A stretch of DNA of 64,000 nucleotides, from NCBI RefSeq assembly GCF_000517405.1, contig NZ_CP006568.1:2294001-2358000 (forward strand). The letters are read 5' to 3'. The notes below the pieces were generated by a model, which saw only the letters and a list, made by a program, of their open reading frames with translations, searched no databases and was not told the origin of the DNA. A program made the translations under genes and the position numbers. Source of the stretch: Candidatus Sodalis pierantonius str. SOPE. GTDB lineage: Bacteria; Pseudomonadota; Gammaproteobacteria; Enterobacterales; Enterobacteriaceae. Positions 37,404 to 45,287 of the stretch are shown piece by piece. How positions within the stretch are numbered: the first letter of the stretch is position 1; every line of letters starts with the position of its first letter.

Positions 37404-38576
37404 ATGTTAACACCGGCACAGGCGCACTTTCAGCGCGTCATGGCACAACGGCGCGGGGAATCGGACGGCGCGGGCCGCACGGCGCACGGAGCGATCCTGC
37501 ACCGCTTGCGGCTGGCTCAGTCGCGCCTTAAGGGGATCCAGTCCAGGGCCGTCAAGGTAGAGGTCAAGAAAACACTGCTGCCCGAGTTTTCCGGCTGGAT
37601 AGAAGGGACGCTTGAGAGCGATAGCGGTCGCCAGGATGAGGTGATCGTGACGCTGATGGTGTGGGCAGTGGATTGCGGTGATCTGGCGCTGGCACTGCGG
37701 CTGGGTGCTTATGTGGTGCGTCATTGCCTGACACCGCCCGATAATTTCGGGCGCGATGCCGCCACCCTGCTGACGGAAGAAATCTGTAACCCGATCCTGA
37801 CGCTGGCCAGTACCGAGCCGAATGCAGATTTATCCGGCTTCATTGCGCCGCTGGACGCGTTGTGGGACATCGTGAGGCAGCAGGATATGCCCGATGAGGT
37901 GCGCGCCAAACTGTGCAAGGCCAGTGCGTTCTCACGCCGTGCCAGCACGGATCCGGAGACTCAGGGAGACGCCCTGAAGCTGTTCCGCGAGGCGATGCAC
38001 CTTACCCCTGGCGCGGGCGTCAAACGTGACATTGCCACCCTCGTGCGCCCACCGCCTGATTTTTCAGGAGAGAAACACATGGGCAGTCTTGTCGCGGGAA
38101 AACCCGTTTTGCCTGCAAAAGGGGATACCCCTGATGTGGATGATGGGCAAAGTGCCGTCAGCGCCGGGGATTTCTGGCCGCTGATCGTCCTGCGCGACCT
38201 GCGCCTGGCCGACCGCATTACCGGGGGGATCACCACTTCCAGGCTGATGCACGTCACGACGGAAGCCGTCGCGCATGTGACCGATCAGCTTCAGGACTGG
38301 CAGGCGCACCAGACGGCATCCGGCTACTCCCGCTTGCAGGCCGTGCCGTCAGCCCACATCAATGGCGAAAGCAGTAAGGTGTATCGCTACCGGCGTGCCG
38401 TGTACGCCATCGCCCGCGCTCTGGTGCTGGAAGGCTATCGTGATGTCGATACCACCGCGAAAGGGGATAAGGCCGCCGACGCGCTGGACGCCCAGCGTGA
38501 TGATCTCTGGCGCGATGCGCGCTGGAGTATTTCGGATATCCGGGGCGTCCCGCGCCTCTATGCGGAGCTGTGCTGA
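37404..38576 (+). CDS. Fused gpM-gpL: terminase small subunit plus head-completion protein
   Basis: One 390-codon frame covers two P2 genes. Residues 1-220 are gpM (MLTPAQAHFQRVMAQRR, LPEFSGWIEGTLESDSG, IVTLMVWAVDCGD), the terminase endonuclease subunit. Residues 226-390 are gpL (DFWPLIVLRDLRLADRITGGITTSRL, YRRAVYAIARALVLEGYRD), which seals the filled head. An AGGAGAG Shine-Dalgarno and ATG at 38079 keep the gpL start, and a TGA in the +1 frame (about 38056) looks like the original gpM stop. A small indel probably removed the gpM terminus and created the fusion. Confidence 0.8.
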   Translation: MLTPAQAHFQRVMAQRRGESDGAGRTAHGAILHRLRLAQSRLKGIQSRAVKVEVKKTLLPEFSGWIEGTLESDSGRQDEVIVTLMVWAVDCGDLALALRLGAYVVRHCLTPPDNFGRDAATLLTEEICNPILTLASTEPNADLSGFIAPLDALWDIVRQQDMPDEVRAKLCKASAFSRRASTDPETQGDALKLFREAMHLTPGAGVKRDIATLVRPPPDFSGEKHMGSLVAGKPVLPAKGDTPDVDDGQSAVSAGDFWPLIVLRDLRLADRITGGITTSRLMHVTTEAVAHVTDQLQDWQAHQTASGYSRLQAVPSAHINGESSKVYRYRRAVYAIARALVLEGYRDVDTTAKGDKAADALDAQRDDLWRDARWSISDIRGVPRLYAELC

Positions 38577-38776
38577 TGAAAGTGAAAGCCTTGCAGGGGG
38601 ATACCGTGGACGCGCTCTGCTGGCGGCATTATGGCGCGACCTGTGGCGTTACCGAAACGGTGTTATCTGTCAATCCTGGTTTAAGCCAGGCAATCGCTCT
38701 GGATGCAGGCCAGGAGGTGGAGCTGCCGGATATTGCGCGCGACACACAACAGGAGCGGGTGCAGCTATGGGAGTGA
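38576..38776 (+). CDS. X: P2-like tail protein gpX
   Basis: 66 residues: MKVKALQGDTVDALCWRHYGATCGVTETVLSVNPGLSQ, a LysM-like fold of tail protein X, the length of P2 gpX (67). ATG overlaps the L stop (TGATG), and the end overlaps the holin gene. Confidence 0.92.
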   Translation: MKVKALQGDTVDALCWRHYGATCGVTETVLSVNPGLSQAIALDAGQEVELPDIARDTQQERVQLWE

Positions 38777-39069
38777 GTCTTTTTCAGCGGCTGGGTGACT
38801 GGCTGACCTACGGCATGTCAGCGTGGGTGACCAGCATTGGCGTGATGACATTAAACGAAAAAATGGCGCTCGCCGGTATGCTGGTCGGTCTGCTCTTTGG
38901 GGCGCGCGGCTGGCTGCATCGTGTTCGCATGGAGAGAGGGTTGGCGCGCCGCAACGACCTGATTGCGCAGATCCTGGCACAGGCTTCGCGCCGCCCGTTG
39001 AGCCACGCCGAACGCCAGTCGCTCAGCCAGCTACAGCAGGATGTGCCGGACGATGAAACGGGTTATTAA
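38767..39069 (+). CDS. Y: Phage holin, P2 gpY position
   Basis: 100 residues with a membrane segment (WVTSIGVMTL and EKMALAGMLVGLLFGARGWLHRV) and a basic helical tail (RMERGLARRNDLIAQIL). Its size and position between X and K fit the P2 holin Y, though the tail is of the short dual-helix holin type. It would permeabilise the inner membrane for the endolysin. Intact, but the endolysin is not. Confidence 0.78.
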   Translation: MGVSLFQRLGDWLTYGMSAWVTSIGVMTLNEKMALAGMLVGLLFGARGWLHRVRMERGLARRNDLIAQILAQASRRPLSHAERQSLSQLQQDVPDDETGY

Positions 39070-39598
39070 AAAATGCGCGATTGGGGTGATCCTCGCGCTG
39101 GGTCTCACCCTGAGTCCGGGCGCGTTGCGTACCTCTCCCGAGGCGCAGCGGAAGATTGCCACCTGGGAAGACTGCCGGAATACCCCGTATTACTGCACGG
39201 CAGACGTACTGACGGTAGGGATCGGTTCAACGGGTGGGGTTGAAAACAGGACGTACAGCGATGCGGAGATTGCCCACCGCTGGGTGAATGACCTGCAACA
39301 CGCTGAGAACTGTATTAACCAGCACTTTGAGGGTGAACACATGCCGCAATCGGCCTTTGAGGCAATGACTGACGCCGGACTGAACGTCGGCTGTACGGGC
39401 CTGATGTGGTTCACCAACCGCCAGGGTAGAAAACAGCGTACGACGCTGTGACAGCGGGCGCAGGCGCATCAGTGGAAAGCCATGTGTTACCGCCTGACGG
39501 ATTTTGTTAACAGCGCCGGAAGGCGAAACCCTGGCCTCGTTAACCGCAGGAAAGATTTCAGGGGCTGGTGTTTGCGCGATACGCGGGAGGTGTCGTGA
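39053..39598 (+). pseudogene. K: P2-like endolysin gpK (GH24-type lysozyme), in-frame stop
   Basis: Starts MKRVIKKCAIGVILALGLTLSPGALRTSPEAQ, a signal-anchor-like head, then WEDCRNTPYYCTADVLTVGIGSTGG and the catalytic region of a GH24-type lysozyme. TGA at 39449-39451 (KQRTTL*QRAQAHQW) replaces an expected Trp. The remaining frame runs to TGA at 39598, with CYRLTDFVNSAGRR and WCLRDTREVS intact. Only this one lesion is visible. Confidence 0.88.
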
Positions 39599-40062
39599 AG
39601 CTGGCGGGCATCCTCTGCGTACTGCTGGCGCTGACGGCGGGCGGGCTGCTCTGGCAGACGCAGCGGCACGGGGAAGCGCATACCCGCTACGCGTCGCTGT
39701 CTGATGAAATGCAGCATAACCGTGTGGTGATGGACGAATTACGGGCCATGACGGCGGACGCCCGCTAGGCGCTGGCGCAACTGCGGGCAAGCGAACAACA
39801 ACGACAGAAACAGGGAGAAATCCGGCGTGAACAGATACGTAAAGCCACTGACAACGAGACGTGCGCTCGTACTGTTGTCTCTGCTGCTCTCAGTGACAGC
39901 CTGCAAAACCGTCAGCCCGCCCCCGTCGCTTCAGGTCATCTACGAACCCGTGCCGGAAAGCCTGACGCTGGCGACCTCCGTCCCGCCGCTGAGAGCACCG
40001 GTGACCTGGGGCGCGATCGCCCTGTGGAGCGATCGCCTGCGCGACGTGCTGGACACCTGTAA
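39595..40062 (+). pseudogene. LysB (Rz-like inner-membrane spanin), in-frame stop
   Basis: GTG start overlapping the K stop. An N-terminal membrane segment (LAGILCVLLALTAGGLLW) and periplasmic coiled coil (YASLSDEMQHNRVVMDELRAMT) precede TAG at 39766-39768; the frame then continues (ALAQLRASEQQRQKQ) to 40062. The Rz1-like lysC lies embedded in its 3' half in another frame, the classical spanin arrangement. Confidence 0.82.
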
Positions 40063-40141
40063 CGCCGATAAGGCGACGATTGTCGATCTTGAGCAACACA
40101 GACTGACGCGGCTGACCGAGTACGCGGAGAGCGCGCGATGA
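39827..40141 (+). CDS. LysC (Rz1-like spanin lipoprotein)
   Basis: 104 residues. The lipoprotein signal RALVLLSLLLSVTACKT (lipobox VTAC) is followed by a Pro-rich PPPS segment. It overlaps the end of lysB in another frame, as Rz1 does in Rz. With the inner-membrane partner it would span the periplasm at lysis. The frame is intact. Confidence 0.85.
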   Translation: MNRYVKPLTTRRALVLLSLLLSVTACKTVSPPPSLQVIYEPVPESLTLATSVPPLRAPVTWGAIALWSDRLRDVLDTCNADKATIVDLEQHRLTRLTEYAESAR

Positions 40142-40172
40142 GCGTACCCGCTGTAACGAAAAGGAAAACCCT

Positions 40173-40637
40173 ATGCTAAAAGCCGATTCACTGCGTGACA
40201 CCCTGACACACTCAATCCCCTGGTGCCGGGCGAACCCGGAAGCCTTTACGGTGTTTGTTGAGGCGGGGCATATTGAAACGACCGGCGAAACGCCGTCGTT
40301 TATGTACAGTTATACCCTGGTGCTGTTTGTGATGAACTTCGCCGGGGATATCGATGATTTTACCCTGCCGTTACTGGCCTGGCTCTGGCACAATCAGCCG
40401 GCGCTGTTGCTGAACCCGGAGAAAAACCGGCAGATAGCCTTTACTACGCTGATTAATAACGACGACACCGCAGATATTCTGTTTGAGATGCCGATAAGCG
40501 AGCGCGTGAAGGTGACGCTGGATGCACACGGCATTCCCCGTGCTGAGCATCTGCCTGAGCCGCGTCCACGCCTTCACGTCATGCAAGGCGGCTGGGGTGA
40601 CCTCTTTGAAGGCGCATCGCGGGAGGCAGCAGCATGA
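40173..40637 (+). CDS. R: P2-like tail completion protein gpR
   Basis: 154 residues (P2 gpR 155). MLKADSLRDTLTHSIPWCRANPEAFTVFVEAGHIE and YSYTLVLFVMNFAGDIDDFTLPLLAWL are typical. It is required for tail-head joining. Its end overlaps the start of S. Intact. Confidence 0.93.
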   Translation: MLKADSLRDTLTHSIPWCRANPEAFTVFVEAGHIETTGETPSFMYSYTLVLFVMNFAGDIDDFTLPLLAWLWHNQPALLLNPEKNRQIAFTTLINNDDTADILFEMPISERVKVTLDAHGIPRAEHLPEPRPRLHVMQGGWGDLFEGASREAAA

Positions 40638-41272
40638 GCCACGATCGTTTGCGTACGCTGGACGGTATTTTCAGCGACATCCTGAACGCCGCCTCGCCAT
40701 CCGGCCGGACGCGCACCGCGCGCGCCATCGGCCAGGCCTTGCGGCGCAGTCAGCAGCAGCGCATCAAGGCCCAGAAAAACCCGGATGGCTCGCCGTATTG
40801 CGCTCGCCGCCGCAAGGTGTTGCGCGCCCAGCAGGGGGTGGTGTTTGCCTGGCGGGGGGAGATCCGGCGCCTGAAGAACTGGCACGGTGCACGGGGTCAA
40901 TACGGGCGCACCCTTACCGGCTTTGATGAAGATCGCAACGCCATTCGCACCTTTTACCGCCACGATATTGAGCGCTACATCGAGATTAACACTCAGTCGG
41001 TACGCCGCAATACCACAAAGAAGGCGCCTCTGTTTCAACGGTTGCGTCGTTATCGCTTTCTCAGGATGCGCGCCGATGCCGGGGGGGCTAGCGTAGGTTT
41101 TGATGGAGTGGCCGCGCGTATCGCCCGTGTGCATCAGTTTGGCCAGCGTGACCAGGTTGGGCCAGGCACTTTCGCACACTATCCGGTGCGTGAACTGCTG
41201 GGTTTCACGTCAGCAGATGAACAACACATCACCGAGCAGGTGATTAACAGCCTGGGGAGGTTAGCGCGGTGA
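40634..41272 (+). CDS. S: P2-like tail completion protein gpS (virion morphogenesis)
   Basis: 212 residues. ALRRSQQQRIKAQKNPDGSPY is the family signature, and the C-terminal GFDGVAARIARVHQFGQRD and HYPVRELLGFTSADEQHI are typical. It is about 60 residues longer than P2 gpS (150); the extra part lies in the middle (WRGEIRRLKNWHGARGQYGRTLTGF). Overlaps R and V by four bases. Intact. Confidence 0.88.
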   Translation: MSHDRLRTLDGIFSDILNAASPSGRTRTARAIGQALRRSQQQRIKAQKNPDGSPYCARRRKVLRAQQGVVFAWRGEIRRLKNWHGARGQYGRTLTGFDEDRNAIRTFYRHDIERYIEINTQSVRRNTTKKAPLFQRLRRYRFLRMRADAGGASVGFDGVAARIARVHQFGQRDQVGPGTFAHYPVRELLGFTSADEQHITEQVINSLGRLAR

Positions 41273-41849
41273 ACGCTGAACTGATCCGTCTGCTGGAAAA
41301 CCTGCTTCGTGTCGGCGTGGTGGTCGCCGTGGATGAAAAAAGCGCCCGTGTACGCGTGCAAAGCGGCGAGCTGCTGACCGACTGGCTGCGCTGGAACACC
41401 CTGCGCGCGGGCGCGTTCACGCTCTGGGCACCGCCTTGTGTGGATGAACAGGTCTGGCTGGGGTGATTGGGCGGCAATCCTGAAACAGCGGTCATCATCG
41501 GCAGCCTGTATAGCCACGATCACCCGGCGCCGGGCAGCAGCCTGAAGGACATCATACTGACCGCGCCAGACGGTGCGCGTTTAGCTATGACGCTGACGCC
41601 GGCGCGCTGTACGCGCAGGGCATGAAGACCGCCCACATCGTCGCTGAGACCCGCGTAACGCTCGAAACGGCCGTGGTGGAATGCACGGCGCATCTGAAGG
41701 CGCGCACGTTTGAACTGACGGCAGGCGGCACAATGAAAGGCGACATTGTGCATTCTGACGGCGCGCTGTCCTCTCACGGGGTGACGCTGCATACGCATGT
41801 GCATGGCGGCGTGCAGGGTGGCGGCGGCAACACCGGGGGGCCGACATGA
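41269..41849 (+). pseudogene. V: P2-like baseplate spike gpV, stop and frameshift
   Basis: MNAELIRLLENLLRVGVVVAVDEKSARVRV is the OB-fold start of the P2 spike. TGA at 41464-41466 (VWLG*LGGNPETAVIIGSLYS) interrupts it, and a shift at about 41580 follows LTAPDGA. The C-terminal beta-helix and apex histidines (GVTLHTHVHGGVQGGGGNT) continue in another frame. The spike that pierces the outer membrane is lost. Confidence 0.9.
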
Positions 41850-42214
41850 CCGTTCGCTATACCGGCATGAACCCGGACAGCACCGGACTGCTTATCGATG
41901 CCGACCACCTGTGGCAGGCCGTTCGTGATGTGCTGACCACGCCGTTGGCCAGCCGTGTGATGCGCCGGGACTACGGCAGCCTGCTGCCTGATTTGCTCGA
42001 TGAGCCGGAAAACGACATCACCCGCCTGCGCTGCATGAGTGCAGCAGTGGTCGCGCTAGCCCAGTGGGAGCCACGCATTGCCCTGAAGGGTATCGCTGTC
42101 CATTACTCAAAAATGGGCGCGGTGAAGGTTGAACTCGCCGGGATCATCACTGAAACCTTGCAACCCGCCAGCACGACACTGACGCTCAGGAGTGGTCGCC
42201 ATGTCAACCGTTGA
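41846..42214 (+). CDS. W: P2-like baseplate wedge protein gpW
   Basis: 122 residues of the gp25/GPW lysozyme-like family: MTVRYTGMNPDSTGLLIDADHLWQAVRDVLTTPLASRVMRRDYGSLLPDLLD. Similar in size to P2 gpW (115). The start overlaps the V stop. Intact. Confidence 0.92.
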   Translation: MTVRYTGMNPDSTGLLIDADHLWQAVRDVLTTPLASRVMRRDYGSLLPDLLDEPENDITRLRCMSAAVVALAQWEPRIALKGIAVHYSKMGAVKVELAGIITETLQPASTTLTLRSGRHVNR

Positions 42215-43100
42215 CCTGTCTCAGTTACCGCCGCCACACATCATTGCCGTGCCGGCATTTGAGCGCATTCTTCATGACATCAAGATTTTCATGATCGCAG
42301 CCTTTCCGAAGGCGCAGCAGGCGTCGGTTGCGGCGGCGCTAGCGCTGGAATCCGAGCCACTGAACGTGATTGCCCAGGTGGTGGTTTACCGCGTGATGCT
42401 GCTTGAGCAGCAGATCAATGACGGTGCGCCGGCCTGTATGTTAAGTCATGCGGTGGGCGCCGATCTGGATTACCTGGCGGCTAACCTGAACACCAGGCGT
42501 CTGGTGGTAACGCCTGCAACGCAGACCGACTCCGCCGTGATGGAAAGCGACACCGCCCTGCGCCTGCGGGCGCAAGCGGCCTTTGATGGTCTGAGTGTTG
42601 CCGGGCCGTCGGGTGCCTACGAATACTTTGCCAAAAGCGCCAGCAGCAAGGTGGCCGATGCAAAAGCGACCAGCCCATCCCCTGCGGTGGTGGTGCTTTC
42701 GGTACTCTCCACAGAGGGGGATGGCACTGCTGACGCGTCGCTCCTGGCGAGTGTGACGCGCGCCTTATCCGCGGAAGATAAGCACCCTCTTGGTGATCGC
42801 CTGACGGTGCAGTCGGCCAGCATCGTCACTTATCAGATTGAGGCGCGTCTGCATTGCTACCCCGGCCCGGAATCTGAACCCATTCAGGCCGCCGCGCAGG
42901 TGTCGCTTAAGGCATGGCTGGCACAGCAGGGAAAAATTGGCTGTAACGTGGCCCGCTCCGCCATTATGGCCGCGTTACATGTGCAGGGTGTACAGCGCGT
43001 GGAAGTTCTGACGCCTGCCGATGAAGAAATCGTGATTGATGATACACAGGCGGCGCGCTGCACCGCCTTCACCATCAACATAGGGGGCACGGATGAATAA
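42201..43100 (+). CDS. J: P2-like baseplate assembly protein gpJ
   Basis: 299 residues (P2 gpJ 302). MSTVDLSQLPPPHIIAVPAFERIL and the conserved HAVGADLDYLAANLNTRRLV are present. Start at 42201 after AGGAGTGGTCGCC, overlapping W. Outer part of the baseplate wedge. Intact. Confidence 0.93.
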   Translation: MSTVDLSQLPPPHIIAVPAFERILHDIKIFMIAAFPKAQQASVAAALALESEPLNVIAQVVVYRVMLLEQQINDGAPACMLSHAVGADLDYLAANLNTRRLVVTPATQTDSAVMESDTALRLRAQAAFDGLSVAGPSGAYEYFAKSASSKVADAKATSPSPAVVVLSVLSTEGDGTADASLLASVTRALSAEDKHPLGDRLTVQSASIVTYQIEARLHCYPGPESEPIQAAAQVSLKAWLAQQGKIGCNVARSAIMAALHVQGVQRVEVLTPADEEIVIDDTQAARCTAFTINIGGTDE

Positions 43101-43707
43101 CGCTCTGCTACCGCCGTCAGCCAGCCACTTTATGCGTCATACCGAAAAGGTGACAGCGCGGATCAGTGATATTCCCGTTGAACTGCGTCAGTTATGGGAC
43201 GCGGATACGTGTCCGGCGGCGCTACTGCCTCATCTTGCCTGGGCGCTGTCTGTTGACCGTTGGGATAAAAACTGGCCGGAGTCTGTCAGACGGCAGGTGA
43301 TTAAAGCCGCCTGGCAGATCCACCGGCAAAAGGGCACTATCGCCGCCCTGAAGCGCGCGGTAGAGCCGCTGGGCTATATCATCCGCGTGATTGAATGGTG
43401 GCAAACTGGTGAGGCGCCGGGCACCTTCCGGCTGGATGTGGGCGTACTGGAAAACGGCATTACCGAGGCCATGTACCAGGAGCTGGAGCGCCTAATTGCG
43501 GATGCCAAGCCGGTCAGCCGCCACATGACCGGGCTGTCGGTCAATCTCGACGTTAACGGGCAACTTCCGGTCGCCGTCGGCAGCTACGACGGCGATATCC
43601 TGACCGTTTACGCCTATACCCCTGAAACCCTGAGTGTCACCGCCTCGCTCCCCGGCGCGGCCGGCACGCAAACCGCTGATACCCTGACCGTGAGCATCAC
43701 ATCATGA
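43093..43707 (+). CDS. I: P2-like tail protein gpI
   Basis: 204 residues. The family pattern is LPPSASHFMRHTEKVTARISDIPVELRQLWDADTCPAALLPHLAWALSVD. The C-terminus carries a repeat-like extension (YDGDILTVYAYTPETLSVTASLPGAAGTQTADTL). Overlaps J and H. Intact. Confidence 0.92.
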   Translation: MNNALLPPSASHFMRHTEKVTARISDIPVELRQLWDADTCPAALLPHLAWALSVDRWDKNWPESVRRQVIKAAWQIHRQKGTIAALKRAVEPLGYIIRVIEWWQTGEAPGTFRLDVGVLENGITEAMYQELERLIADAKPVSRHMTGLSVNLDVNGQLPVAVGSYDGDILTVYAYTPETLSVTASLPGAAGTQTADTLTVSITS

Positions 43708-44123
43708 GCATCAAATTTTTTGGCATCCTGACCCACCAGGGCGCGGCCCGGCTGGCGAACGCCGCCGCACTGGGCACCAAGCTTGACTTAAGTATCATGG
43801 CGGTCGGGGATGGCGGCGGCAGTCTGCCGTTTCCTGAGCCGACACAAACTGCGCTCAAAGGCGAACGCCGCCGCGCGGCCCTTAACCATCTGAGCATTGA
43901 CCCGCTTAACGGCAACCAGATTATCGCCGAGCAGGTCATTCCGGAAAATGAAGGCGGATGGTGGATAAGGGAAATGGGCCTGTTTGACAAAGACGGCACC
44001 CTGATAGCGGTAGCCAACTGCCCGGAAAGCTACAAACCCCAGATGCAGGAAGGCAGCGGGCGCACCCAGACCATCCGCATGATCCTGATCGTCAACAGCA
44101 CCGAGGAACTGGCGCTGAAGATT
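43704..44123 (+). pseudogene. H: P2-like tail fibre gpH, N-terminal 140 codons only
   Basis: The conserved phage-anchoring domain (FFGILTHQGAARLANA, IMAVGDGGGSLPFPEP, EGGWWIREMGLFDKDGTLIAVANCPESYKP) is present. After STEELALKI the sequence is ttcA in antisense; the frame runs on as nonsense to 44399. The whole receptor-binding part and all later genes (G, FI, FII, E, T, U, D, ogr) are missing. Confidence 0.92.
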
Positions 44124-44753
44124 GGGCTGCGAACCGCACAGGTTGCAGGGAATAATCGGAAATTGGCGCGCCTGCGCGAAGCGGGCAATGTCCTTTTCGC
44201 GGCAGTAGGCCAGGGGTCGGATGACGATATGCTTGCCGTCGTCGCTCATAAGCTTGGGCGGCATCCCTTTGAGTTTGCCGCCGTAAAACATATTCAGAAA
44301 CAGGGTTTGCAGAATATCGTCGCGATGGTGGCCGAGCGCGATGCGCGTCGCACCCAATTCCGTGGCGGTGCGGTAAAGAATGCCCCGGCGCAGACGTGAG
44401 CAGAGCGAGCACGTGGTTTTACCCTCGGGAATTTTGTTCTTGACGATACGGTAGGTATCTTCGGTGACGATATGATATTCGACGCCCTGTGACGCGAGAT
44501 ACTCGGGCAGCACATGCGCCGGGAAGTCGGGTTGTTTCTGGTCCAGATTGACGGCAACCAGGGAAAAATTGACCGGCGCGCTTTGCTGCAAATTGCTCAG
44601 GATTTCGAGCAGGGTGTAGCTGTCCTTGCCCCCGGACAGGCAGATCATGACGCGATCCCCTTCCTCAATCATGGCGTAATCGGCAATCGCCTGGCCTACG
44701 TGGCGCCGCAGGCGTTTTTGAAGTTTATTAATGTTGTATTGCTGCTTTTGCAT
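44109..44753 (-). pseudogene. ttcA: tRNA 2-thiocytidine synthetase TtcA, C-terminus lost at prophage border
   Basis: ATP-dependent thiolase of tRNA C32. PP-loop motif MICLSGGKDSYTLLEIL, the first Cys pair TTCSLCSRLRRGILY and CNLCGSQPNLQRQ are present. After about 214 residues from MQKQQYNINKLQKRL (start at 44753) the frame enters antisense gpH, so about the last 80 residues are gone. ttcA is a known attachment gene for the E. coli Rac prophage. Here both phage and host genes are cut inside coding sequence, which points to a deletion rather than an att site. Confidence 0.88.
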
Positions 44754-45287
44754 GACCACGGCGTTCTCAGCCTTCCTCATAACGTGATGACGTTGCGCGC
44801 GCCAGAGGTTTTCCCGGGGCGGCATTACCGGCGTATGGTACGGATTGTACGCGATAATGCCAGCATCGACAGACAAAAAATGCAGCCGCCGGCGGTTTTA
44901 CCCGCCTTCTCGCGGCTGCCAATCAAGGCGCCCTATTTCTCTCGCCCTGGTGGGATGGGGCGCAGCGAAGGGGGGTATGTGCATTGCTGTCTCGCCGCCA
45001 GACCGCTCGCGACCCGTTTTTCGCGCTATCCGGGTTGGGGATTAACGGCGACTCAGCAATTCCTTGCCCGCTTAAATCGTCTAAAACTGCAATTTCGCTG
45101 CCGCAGAGATATTTCGCCCCTTCCACTTAATCGCTATGGTAGTAAAATGGATCCCCCCTGGGATGCCGTTCAGGGGCGGGGCGTATCAGGCAACGCGGCG
45201 GGATGACGCTCAGGGGGGGCGCATCGCGTAACAGAGCGGGATGACGTTTAGGAGAGCGACTTATTCGAGCCAACGCGGAGGGGGACT
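44754..45287. other. Spacer upstream of ttcA and the SopA-like gene
   Basis: 534 bases. The ttcA promoter should lie near its start. From 45150 there are short GC-rich imperfect repeats (GGATGCCGTTCAGGGG, GGGATGACGCTCAGGGGG, GGGATGACGTTTAGGAG). No convincing gene is seen; the frames on both strands are short and untypical. Confidence 0.4.

Noticed and set aside
39487..39790. Minus-strand frames over the lysis genes
   Set aside because: Antisense to K, lysB and lysC, which are supported by order, signal sequences and overlaps.
43788..44876. A single 362-codon protein starting as TtcA and continuing into the phage region
   Set aside because: The C-terminal third is antisense gpH; the open frame is a by-product of the deletion join.
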